Shown: piece after piece, positions 18,088 to 25,342 of the stretch
Position numbering within the stretch: the first letter of the stretch is position 1
How the letters are laid out: every line of letters starts with the position of its first letter
NCBI GenBank assembly: GCA_026004415.1
Contig: BPJC01000001.1
Coordinates: 62,001-126,000 of the forward strand
Length of the DNA stretch: 64,000 nt
Direction: 5' to 3'
Source: Patescibacteria group bacterium
Lineage (GTDB): Bacteria > Patescibacteriota > Microgenomatia > UBA1406 > GWC2-37-13
Position numbers and translations under genes: made by a program
Notes under the pieces: model-generated
The model's input: the letters and a program-made list of their open reading frames with translations, nothing else
Database searches by the model: none
What the model was told of the DNA's origin: nothing

Positions 18088-18510
18088 TTATTCTTTAAAA
18101 TTAAACAGAGTTAGTCCTGTTTCCTGATCATGGCTTTTTTTGAGTTCGGCTGTTTTGATTAAATAAAGTTCTAAGGTTGCTGATACTCTGGCTTCGACCA
18201 AATGCCCTGCAATTGTAGTCATATCATCTTTTGATAGTGTAGCATGGCAGTGAATAATTATGTCCTTTTCTTTGCCAATAGTACCTGAAAGATTGGATAC
18301 TTCAAGAGGTTGTTCAAATACCTTTGTTGTGTATTTTTTGCTTTTTACAGAGTAATGTGCTAGTTTGGCATAATCTACAGCACCAATGCCCAAAAACACT
18401 CCGCCTGTTATTTTGTGTTTAACACAAAAGTTGTTCAGCTCTTTTATAAACAGCTCTTTTCTTTCAAATCTTAATATCCAACTGTTTTTGTTGAGTTGTT
18501 TTGATTGCAT
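18088..18510 (-). CDS. DUF296/PPC-domain protein
   Basis: 140 aa. It has the PCC/PPC fold pattern: SWILRFERKELFIKELNNFC, GGVFLGIGAVDYAKLAHYS, and IIHCHATLSKDDMTTIAGHLVEARVSATLELYL, with the conserved His-x-His. In bacteria these small single-domain proteins may bind DNA or metal. It sits on the opposite strand between HMGR and HMG-CoA synthase, so it is not part of that operon. Confidence 0.85.
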   Translation of the reverse strand: MQSKQLNKNSWILRFERKELFIKELNNFCVKHKITGGVFLGIGAVDYAKLAHYSVKSKKYTTKVFEQPLEVSNLSGTIGKEKDIIIHCHATLSKDDMTTIAGHLVEARVSATLELYLIKTAELKKSHDQETGLTLFNFKE

Positions 18511-18584
18511 ACTGTAATTTTATCAGAATATATCTGTCATTTTTTAAATGATTTTAAATTTAAAAAGCGACTTAAATCCTACTT

Positions 18585-19610
18585 ATGAGATCTGGCATTT
18601 TGTCTATTGGAGTATATATTCCATCTTTAAGGTTAAAAACATCAGAGATTGCCAATGTCTGGGGTAAAGATAACTCTGTAGTTGCTTCTTTAGGTGTTTT
18701 GGAAAAATCTGTCGCAGATCTCGATGAGGACTCATTTACAATGGGTTTGGAGTCTGCCTTTAATGCCATCTCAAAGTTTAATATTGAAAAAAACAAAATT
18801 AAAAGAGTGTTTTTTGGATCAGAATCAGGCGCTTATGCAGTTAAGCCAACCTCGGTTATGATCGCTGATTATCTTGGCATTAAAGGAGAGTATCTTGCTT
18901 ATGATACGCAGTTTGCCTGTAAATCAGCTACCTCTGCCTTGATCTCAGCTTTTGAATCAACTTTTGTTAATAAAGATGAGTTCAGTTTGGTAATTGCTTC
19001 AGATAAAGCTTTGGGCAAACCTTCAGATGCTTTGGAGTTTACAGCTGGATCTGGCGCTGGTTCTGTTGTAGTTGGTTCATCTGATAATTTATTGCTTGAG
19101 CTTGAAGGTTATGCTAGTTTTGCCACTGACACCTCGGATTTTTGGAGAAAGCAACACAGCAAATTTCCTGCCCATGCTGGCAGGTTTTCTGGAGAGCCGG
19201 CGTATTTCTATCATATTAAATCAGCTGTAGCTATATTGTTTAAAAAAATAGATCTCAAGGTTCAGGACTATGATTATGTTGTTTTTCATACACCTAACGC
19301 TAAGTTTCCGGTCAAAATAGCTTTGAGTCTGGGTTTTAGTTTAGACCAGGTAACGCCGAGTTTGATTGTATCAAAGATTGGCAATTGTTACTCTGCCTCT
19401 ACTTTTTTATCTTTGTCTGCTGTTTTGCAAATAGTTAAGCCTGGAGACAGAATTCTTCTTGTTTCTTATGGTTCAGGAGCTGGGTCCGATGCCTTTAGTT
19501 TTAAGGTGTCTGATTTCATAAATGAGTATGAATCTGAGTTAGACAATTACCTAAATAATAAAAAATATATAAGTTATGTAGATTACCTTAAGGCAATAGG
19601 TCAATTATGA
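18585..19610 (+). CDS. Hydroxymethylglutaryl-CoA synthase, archaeal type
   Basis: 341 aa. The N-terminus SIGVYIPSLRLKTSEIANVWG and the nucleophile Cys112 in YDTQFACKSATSAL match the archaeal UPF0219-type HMG-CoA synthase rather than the longer bacterial or eukaryotic form. His235 in VVFHTPNAKF is the likely general base. It condenses acetyl-CoA with acetoacetyl-CoA. The stop overlaps the thiolase start, and DUF35 follows, reproducing the archaeal gene order. Confidence 0.93.
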   Translation: MRSGILSIGVYIPSLRLKTSEIANVWGKDNSVVASLGVLEKSVADLDEDSFTMGLESAFNAISKFNIEKNKIKRVFFGSESGAYAVKPTSVMIADYLGIKGEYLAYDTQFACKSATSALISAFESTFVNKDEFSLVIASDKALGKPSDALEFTAGSGAGSVVVGSSDNLLLELEGYASFATDTSDFWRKQHSKFPAHAGRFSGEPAYFYHIKSAVAILFKKIDLKVQDYDYVVFHTPNAKFPVKIALSLGFSLDQVTPSLIVSKIGNCYSASTFLSLSAVLQIVKPGDRILLVSYGSGAGSDAFSFKVSDFINEYESELDNYLNNKKYISYVDYLKAIGQL

Positions 19611-20743
19611 AGGTTTATATAAAAGATTATTATCAGACTAGGTTTGGAGAGTTGTGGGAGAGGTCTCTTACAGATCTAATCTTTGAGGTTGCAACAAGGT
19701 TGTTGGATAACAATGGTCTGTCTGTAAAAGATATCTCTGCGGTTTTTTTAGGGAATATGTTATCTGGTGTGTTAGACAAAAATCTTTTGTTATCGGCAAA
19801 AATCAATGAGGTGTTGGGCAATATCGGTTTGCCTGTAGTTAGATCAGAAGCCGCCTGTGCCTCTGGTTCTGTTGCTTTATATAATGCAGTTAATTTTCTA
19901 AAATCTGAACAAGGCAGGTATGTTTTGGTTTTAGGTGTTGAGAAGATGACTGATTTTTCAGTTGATGAAGTTACTACTGCGTTATCTGTGGCATTGTCTG
20001 GTTCTGAACAGATGTCTGGATTAACCTTTCCAGGTGTTTATGCTTTAATGGCTAGGCTTTATCTTGATAAATACAACTATACCGAAGAGGATCTGGCTAA
20101 GGTCGCAGTTATAAACCATTTTTGGGGAAGTCTTAATCCTAAAGCTCAGTTTAGAAATAGGATTACAATTGCTGATGTTTTAAACTCTGCTTATGTTGCT
20201 GATCCTTTAAAGGTATATGATTGTTCTCCTATATCAGATGGTTGCGCAGGTGTTTTGTTAACAACAGAGCAGTCTCAAGTAGAGATTGCCTCTTGTTGTG
20301 TGGCTACAGATTCTTTAGCTATAACTGAAAGAAAGGATTTGTTAAAACTACAGTCAGTTGTCAGATCTGGTCAACAGGCATTAGAAAAAGCTGGTATTGA
20401 CTTAGATGATATTGATTTGCTGGAGGTTCATGATTGTTTTACTATTGCTGAACTGTTGGTTTTAGAGTCATTAGGAGTTTGTAGTCAAGGCACAGCAGTA
20501 GAGTTTGTTTCTAAGTTTAATCAGGACAATCCTTTTGAGTTAAAGCCTGTTGTTAATACATCAGGAGGATTAAAATCAAGCGGTCATCCTGTTGGTGCAA
20601 CAGGGGTTAAGCAAATAGGTGAAATTTTTCTGCAGTTAACAAATCAAGCTGGAGAAAGACAGATTGATAATGCTAAGGTTGGTTTGGCTCAAAACACAGC
20701 AGGGTCTGGAGGATTATCAGTTGTTACAATTCTTAAAAAATGA
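19607..20743 (+). CDS. Acetyl-CoA C-acetyltransferase, archaeal SCP2-type thiolase
   Basis: 378 aa. Nucleophile Cys84 lies in RSEAACASGSVALYNAV. The His motifs are VHDCFTIAELL and NTSGGLKSSGHPVGATG. The end QNTAGSGGLSVVTIL follows the archaeal/SCP2 pattern rather than the CGGGG of PhaA-type thiolases. It makes acetoacetyl-CoA for the neighbouring synthase. ATGA overlaps with both neighbours indicate one operon and probably one complex. Confidence 0.92.
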   Translation: MKVYIKDYYQTRFGELWERSLTDLIFEVATRLLDNNGLSVKDISAVFLGNMLSGVLDKNLLLSAKINEVLGNIGLPVVRSEAACASGSVALYNAVNFLKSEQGRYVLVLGVEKMTDFSVDEVTTALSVALSGSEQMSGLTFPGVYALMARLYLDKYNYTEEDLAKVAVINHFWGSLNPKAQFRNRITIADVLNSAYVADPLKVYDCSPISDGCAGVLLTTEQSQVEIASCCVATDSLAITERKDLLKLQSVVRSGQQALEKAGIDLDDIDLLEVHDCFTIAELLVLESLGVCSQGTAVEFVSKFNQDNPFELKPVVNTSGGLKSSGHPVGATGVKQIGEIFLQLTNQAGERQIDNAKVGLAQNTAGSGGLSVVTILKK

Positions 20744-21045
20744 AAGCTGTTGTAAGTCCTGTAAAAATTTGGCGTAGGCAGTCTAAAATAAGTTCCTTGT
20801 TAGGAAAGACAGGCAGAGTGATAACTTATACTGTGATTAGATCAGCTCCAGCAGGTTATGCTAAATTTAGTCCCTATACAATTGTACTAGTAGAGTTTGA
20901 TGATAACAGTAAAGCAATTGGTCAGTATAGAGGGTCAACACCTGTTTTTGTTGGCATGAATGTTAAGGCGGTTTTAAGATTGGCTTTAGAAGAATCTGGA
21001 GATGAGCCTTTGGTTTACACAGTTAAGTTTGTTGAGGTTATATGA
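20740..21045 (+). CDS. DUF35 OB-fold scaffold protein lacking the zinc ribbon
   Basis: 101 aa between thiolase and mevalonate kinase with overlapping starts and stops. The OB-fold core is recognisable (GKTGRVITYTVIRSAPAGYAKFSPYTIVLVEF...GQYRGSTPVFVGMNVKAVLR). Archaeal DUF35 proteins bridge thiolase and HMG-CoA synthase so that acetoacetyl-CoA is channelled. Those carry an N-terminal four-Cys zinc ribbon; this protein contains no Cys at all. It is therefore a shortened, zinc-free version, if the role is kept. Confidence 0.85.
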   Translation: MKAVVSPVKIWRRQSKISSLLGKTGRVITYTVIRSAPAGYAKFSPYTIVLVEFDDNSKAIGQYRGSTPVFVGMNVKAVLRLALEESGDEPLVYTVKFVEVI

Positions 21046-21983
21046 AACAAATCTGCTATTCAGCTCCTGCAAAAATAATTCTTTCAGGCGAGCATTCAGT
21101 TGTTTATGGCAAACCTGCTTTGGCAACTGCGATTGATAAAAGGATTAAAATTAAATTAACTTCAGCAGTTTATAGCAGTACATCATGTAGGCCAAAGCAT
21201 TGGCAGTCAATGGAAGACTTTGTGAGAAAATATCTTAAACTATCAGATAAGTTTCCAGATTATAATGTAGATATTTATTCAGAAATTCCACAAGGTAGTG
21301 GGTTGGGATCGTCTGCGGCTTATTCTGTTGCTTCAATCGCTTGCTTGCTTCATTTGTTTACTAAAAAACCAGCTTCTGCGGAATTAGTAAACAAACTAGC
21401 TTTTCAAGCAGAAAAGATTTTTCATAAGAATCCATCTGGTATAGACAACTCAACTTCAACCTTTGGTGGTTTTATTTTTTATAGAAAAGAGTTTGAGTTT
21501 TTAAAGTTGGTTAGTAGGTTAAGTATTAAAATTCCAAACAACTTTCAAGAGCGTATGTTTTTAATTGATACAGGAAAACCTAAAGAAAGCACAGCTGAGA
21601 TGGTTGAGTTTGTTGGTAAGTTGTGGAATCAAAAAGGTTCCCAAGTTGAAAAAACTGTAAACGATATTGAAAAAACAACTAAGCGGTTGGTTATTTCCCT
21701 GGTGCAGGAGAACTTTAAGTTTTTTTGCAACTCAATTGCTGAAAACCAACGACTGCTTGAATCTTTAGGAGTTTTTTCTGATTATAGTAAAAATCTGTTA
21801 TCTCAAATTTCAGAGTATGGTGTGTATAAATTAGTTGGAGCAGGCGGAAGAGCTAAAGGATCTGGCTATGTTTTGTTTGTTGCGTCAGATAATGGTTTTG
21901 ACCAGGTTCTTGAAAAAAACAATTTTAAATTTTTTCCTTATAAGTTTTCCAATAAAGGATTGATTTATGAAAACTCTGGTTAA
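21042..21983 (+). CDS. mvk: Mevalonate kinase (GHMP family)
   Basis: 313 aa. N-terminal SAPAKIILSGEHSVVYGKPALATAID, ATP-binding motif PQGSGLGSSAAYSVA, and C-terminal motif KLVGAGGRAKGSGYVLFV (GHMP motif 3). It phosphorylates mevalonate to mevalonate 5-phosphate. It overlaps DUF35 by ATGA and the decarboxylase gene by 17 bases. Confidence 0.92.
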   Translation: MKQICYSAPAKIILSGEHSVVYGKPALATAIDKRIKIKLTSAVYSSTSCRPKHWQSMEDFVRKYLKLSDKFPDYNVDIYSEIPQGSGLGSSAAYSVASIACLLHLFTKKPASAELVNKLAFQAEKIFHKNPSGIDNSTSTFGGFIFYRKEFEFLKLVSRLSIKIPNNFQERMFLIDTGKPKESTAEMVEFVGKLWNQKGSQVEKTVNDIEKTTKRLVISLVQENFKFFCNSIAENQRLLESLGVFSDYSKNLLSQISEYGVYKLVGAGGRAKGSGYVLFVASDNGFDQVLEKNNFKFFPYKFSNKGLIYENSG

Positions 21984-22953
21984 GGTAAAGTCTCCTGCAA
22001 ATATAGCTTTTATAAAGTATTGGGGAAGACGAAACCACAAACTTATACTTCCTTGCAATAGTAGTTTTTCTATGAATTTATCAGACTGCAGTGTGACTGT
22101 TCAGATTAAAAAGATAGAAAAAGATAAAGGTAGTAGTTTGTTTATTAAAGAGTATGAGTCTGACAAATATATTAAAAACACAGACTCAGCTTATGAGAAA
22201 ACTATCAAGTTTTTTCAGACTGCTCAGGATTTTTTAGGCAAAAAAGCAGACTTTGACATTAGTGTAAAAAGTTCTATAACTTTTCCCCGATCAGCTGGCA
22301 TTGCTTCATCTGCGGCTTATTTTTCAGCTTTGGCATTAGGTTTTTGCAAACTGTTGGATGTAGAGCTTGATAAAAAACAGTTATCTATTTTAGCAAGGTT
22401 GTCGGGTTCAGGGTCAGCATGTCGTTCTGTTCCAGATGGTTTTGTGCTTTGGCATAAAGGCAATTCTTCAGAGTCTAGTTATGCTGAGTCTTTAGCCGAC
22501 CCTAAATTTTGGTCGTTAGTTGATGTTGTTGTGATAGTTTCTGATAAAAGCAAAAAGGTAGCGTCTGCTGAAGGTCATCAAGCCGCGGATACAAGTCCTT
22601 TATTTGATGAAAGAGTTTACGGAGTTGAAAAAAGACTTAAATTAATGCTTAAGGCTTTTGAGAATAAAGACCTGGAAAAGTTTGGTCATTTGTTAGAAGC
22701 TGAGGCTTTGTCAATGCACTCTGTTATGATGACTCAGAGGCCTAATCTGTATTACTGGAGTTTGGAAACATTTAAGCTAATGAAGTCTGTAGTTAAACTT
22801 AGAGAGTCCGGCTTGCCAGTTTTTTTTACCATTGATGCAGGAGCCAATCTGCATTTGATCACTGAGTCAAGGTACCTTAGCAAATTAAAACCAGCTATAG
22901 GTAAATACAAATTTATAGTAAACAGACCAGCGTTTGGAGCTAAAGTTTTATGA
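21967..22953 (+). CDS. mvaD: Diphosphomevalonate or phosphomevalonate decarboxylase
   Basis: 328 aa GHMP-family decarboxylase. N-terminal SPANIAFIKYWGRRNHKLILPCNSSFSMNL, the phosphate loop FPRSAGIASSAAYFSALAL, ARLSGSGSACRSVPDGFVLW, and the C-terminal TIDAGANLHLI with the catalytic Asp. Typical MvaD proteins read DAGPN here; this one has DAGAN. Because an isopentenyl phosphate kinase gene overlaps its end and no phosphomevalonate kinase is visible, it may decarboxylate mevalonate 5-phosphate instead. The substrate cannot be settled from sequence alone. Confidence 0.88.
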   Translation: MKTLVKVKSPANIAFIKYWGRRNHKLILPCNSSFSMNLSDCSVTVQIKKIEKDKGSSLFIKEYESDKYIKNTDSAYEKTIKFFQTAQDFLGKKADFDISVKSSITFPRSAGIASSAAYFSALALGFCKLLDVELDKKQLSILARLSGSGSACRSVPDGFVLWHKGNSSESSYAESLADPKFWSLVDVVVIVSDKSKKVASAEGHQAADTSPLFDERVYGVEKRLKLMLKAFENKDLEKFGHLLEAEALSMHSVMMTQRPNLYYWSLETFKLMKSVVKLRESGLPVFFTIDAGANLHLITESRYLSKLKPAIGKYKFIVNRPAFGAKVL

Positions 22954-23738
22954 ATGAGTTAATTTTAATCAAAATAGGAGGTAGTTTGATTGCTGATAAA
23001 AACAAGATCTACGAGATTAATAAACAGGTTGTTGGAAAACTGGTTTCGTCTATTTCAAAGTTTCTGGAAAAGAAGAAAAACAGCCAACTGGTTATTGCCA
23101 ATGGAGCTGGTAGCTTTGGTCATTACACTGTCATAAAATATAATTTAAACAGACTCAAAGGCGCTTATCTTACTGATCTGCAAAAATCTGGCATTGGTTT
23201 TGTTCACAGCAAAGTCTCTTATCTAAATGCTTATCTTAACAATGAACTGTCAGAACAAGGTGTTTCAGTTGTTTCTTTTTCTCCCATATCATATTTATTC
23301 AAAGACGAAGAGCTGTCTTTGTTTGCAAAGCCTTTGCTTTCAGCACTGAGTTTAGGTTTGAACATCTCGTTTTACGGAGATTTGATCTTTACAAAAGACA
23401 AACAGACAACTGTTGTCTCTACAGAACAACTGCTTGAGATTTTTGTTGATAAGCTTTTGGCCAAAACAGCGTTTAAGGTCTCAAAGGTTGTTTTTGTTAC
23501 TAATGTTTCTGGAGTTTTGGACAATCATGGTGATGTCATTAAAAAAATTACCCAGGACTTTTCTTCTGATCAAGTAAATATTTTTAAGGTAAAAAAAGAT
23601 GTTAGCGGTGGTATGAAGATAAAACTTAAAACAGCTTTACATTTTGCTAAACAAGGTATAAAAACCTATATCTGTGGTGTAAATGATTTTGAAAACTGTT
23701 TATTTGATCTGCCAGGAGGCTACACAGTTGTTGTCTGA
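22950..23738 (+). CDS. ipk: Isopentenyl phosphate kinase
   Basis: 262 aa amino-acid-kinase fold. KIGGSLIADKN at the N-terminus, ANGAGSFGHYTVIKYNL with the His that defines IPK in this superfamily, and a C-terminal VSGGMKIKLKTALHFAKQGIKTYICGV. It phosphorylates isopentenyl phosphate to IPP. The start overlaps the decarboxylase stop (ATGA). IPK is standard in archaea and rare in bacteria, where it points to the alternative mevalonate route. Confidence 0.92.
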   Translation: MNELILIKIGGSLIADKNKIYEINKQVVGKLVSSISKFLEKKKNSQLVIANGAGSFGHYTVIKYNLNRLKGAYLTDLQKSGIGFVHSKVSYLNAYLNNELSEQGVSVVSFSPISYLFKDEELSLFAKPLLSALSLGLNISFYGDLIFTKDKQTTVVSTEQLLEIFVDKLLAKTAFKVSKVVFVTNVSGVLDNHGDVIKKITQDFSSDQVNIFKVKKDVSGGMKIKLKTALHFAKQGIKTYICGVNDFENCLFDLPGGYTVVV

Positions 23739-23739
23739 A

Positions 23740-24087
23740 TTATTCACCAATTCGTGGCAAAAAAATGCCCCAGCCGCCATCTTCTGTTCTGGTTGCTATA
23801 CCAAGCATATCTGCGGCTACATATACATAGATTGAAAGTATTACAAAGATCATAATTAAGCCTATTACTGAGTAAAAAATTTTGTTCCTAGCTTTAGATA
23901 TAGCATCAGAGTCTCCAGAAGAGGTTATAAAATCATAAGCGCCCCAGAACATATAAAACAAAGCTGTGAGCGCGGCAACTAATAAGAATAACTTAATACC
24001 AAAATCAATTATAGTAGATACTGCCGCAGGAGCTGATGGGTTGTCGTATCCTATAGATATTTTAGGAGTGCCAAAGATTTTATCCAT
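23740..24087 (-). CDS. VirB2/TrbC-like small membrane protein
   Basis: 115 aa, two membrane helices (about 30-50 and 70-92) joined by FITSSGDSDAISKARNKI, the loop shared with the paralogues at 2034-2498 and 24100-24399. No cleavable signal peptide is evident. Convergent with the IPK gene, one base from its stop. Followed on the same strand by its paralogue, so the pair may be co-transcribed. Confidence 0.6.
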   Translation of the reverse strand: MDKIFGTPKISIGYDNPSAPAAVSTIIDFGIKLFLLVAALTALFYMFWGAYDFITSSGDSDAISKARNKIFYSVIGLIMIFVILSIYVYVAADMLGIATRTEDGGWGIFLPRIGE

Positions 24088-24099
24088 AATTTAACTTAA

Positions 24100-24399
24100 T
24101 TAAAAATAAACTGGTATTTTGAAAATATACGCCAGAACTCTAGATATAACAAGACTTAGAGTTACCAGAATAAAACCTATAACAGAAAAAGTAAATAAGG
24201 TTTTTGCTTTACCTACTTGGTCTGGATTGCCGCTTGAAGAGATTAACAGATATGTTCCATAAAGCCCTGCTGTTATAAACATAATAAAACCAACACCTAA
24301 AGCTAATCTGAAAAACAAAGAAAAGATAGTGTTTATGTCAGAGAATTGAGCAATAGGATTAACTTCAGGTTTTGAGAGATCAAGGGCATACACCTTCAT
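24100..24399 (-). CDS. VirB2/TrbC-like small membrane protein
   Basis: 99 aa, two membrane helices with the loop LISSSGNPDQVGKAKTLF. TACAAT lies 8 bases before its ATG on the minus strand, again a leaderless layout. Upstream of its paralogue at 23740-24087 with a 12-base gap. A VirD4-like ATPase gene lies close by at 25343. Confidence 0.58.
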   Translation of the reverse strand: MKVYALDLSKPEVNPIAQFSDINTIFSLFFRLALGVGFIMFITAGLYGTYLLISSSGNPDQVGKAKTLFTFSVIGFILVTLSLVISRVLAYIFKIPVYF

Positions 24400-24452
24400 A
24401 TTTTATGATTGTAATTTAAATGATTTTGTAAATCAAGACGACTTTTAAAATT

Positions 24453-25139
24453 ATGAGTTTAACTCACTTGGCAATAATTCCAGATGGTAATCGTAGATGG
24501 GCAAGGAGTAAGGGTTTGCCTGAATTTTTTGGCCACAACTATGCGGCTGAAAAAACTTTGCCTAAACTGCTTGAAAAGGTTAGAGCATTGAACATAAAGT
24601 ACTTTACATTCTGGGCAATGTCTTCTGAAAACTTAGTTAAAAGATCTCCAGATGAGCTAAAGAATTTGTTTAAACTTTTGGAAAAGATGCTTGATCTGAA
24701 AAAACAGGATTTTATTAAGCACAGAACACATTTTAATGTTATAGGCAATATAACACAACTTCCCGACAGAATACAAGAAAAAATTGATGAACTAAAAAAA
24801 GCCACTAAAGACTTTTCAGATTACTACTTTACACTAGCCATAAACTATGGCGGAAGAGATGAGATTGTAAGAGCAGTAAATAAATTTTTACAAGAAACAC
24901 AAGGAAAACAGTTAATTACAAAAGAGATTTTATCACAGCATTTAGACACAGCAGGAATGCCAGATCCGGATTTGATTATTCGCACAGGAAAAGAAAAACG
25001 GGTCTCTGGTTTTATGCTGTGGCAGTCAGAGTACTCAGAGTATTATTTTTCAAACAAATTCTTCCCAGATTTTAATGAGCAGGATCTAACTGATGCAGTT
25101 GTTGATTTTAATAATAGACAACGAAGGTTGGGCCGTTAA
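24453..25139 (+). CDS. uppS: Isoprenyl transferase (undecaprenyl diphosphate synthase family)
   Basis: 228 aa cis-prenyltransferase. IPDGNRRWA with the catalytic Asp near the N-terminus, YFTFWAMSSENLVKRSPDEL, and the C-terminal LIIRTGKEKRVSGFMLWQSEYSEYYF with Arg residues for IPP binding (RTGG is usual; here RTGK). It elongates an allylic diphosphate with IPP and makes the lipid carrier for wall polymers. It lies directly beyond the mevalonate block, which would supply its substrate. Confidence 0.94.
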   Translation: MSLTHLAIIPDGNRRWARSKGLPEFFGHNYAAEKTLPKLLEKVRALNIKYFTFWAMSSENLVKRSPDELKNLFKLLEKMLDLKKQDFIKHRTHFNVIGNITQLPDRIQEKIDELKKATKDFSDYYFTLAINYGGRDEIVRAVNKFLQETQGKQLITKEILSQHLDTAGMPDPDLIIRTGKEKRVSGFMLWQSEYSEYYFSNKFFPDFNEQDLTDAVVDFNNRQRRLGR

Positions 25140-25324
25140 AAAAACTTTTTTTATAACAAAATATAGGGTGTGTGTTAATTGTTAAATTGACACTATACTT
25201 AACTTTAATTAAACTTATAAATCTAAAAGTTTGATTTTTACAATAGTAGTTATAGTCTTTCTTGTTTTCACTAGATCAATTTGTTGTATTCAGAATATTG
25301 CTGATTTTACTGCTCTAATTTTGC

Positions 25325-25330
25325 TATAAT
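25325..25330 (+). promoter_or_regulatory. -10 box TATAAT before the VirD4-like gene
   Basis: TATAAT with 12 bases to the ATG at 25343. The remaining part of the gap 25140-25324 is AT-rich and shows no other feature. Confidence 0.45.
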
Positions 25331-25342
25331 AATTTAATCTTT

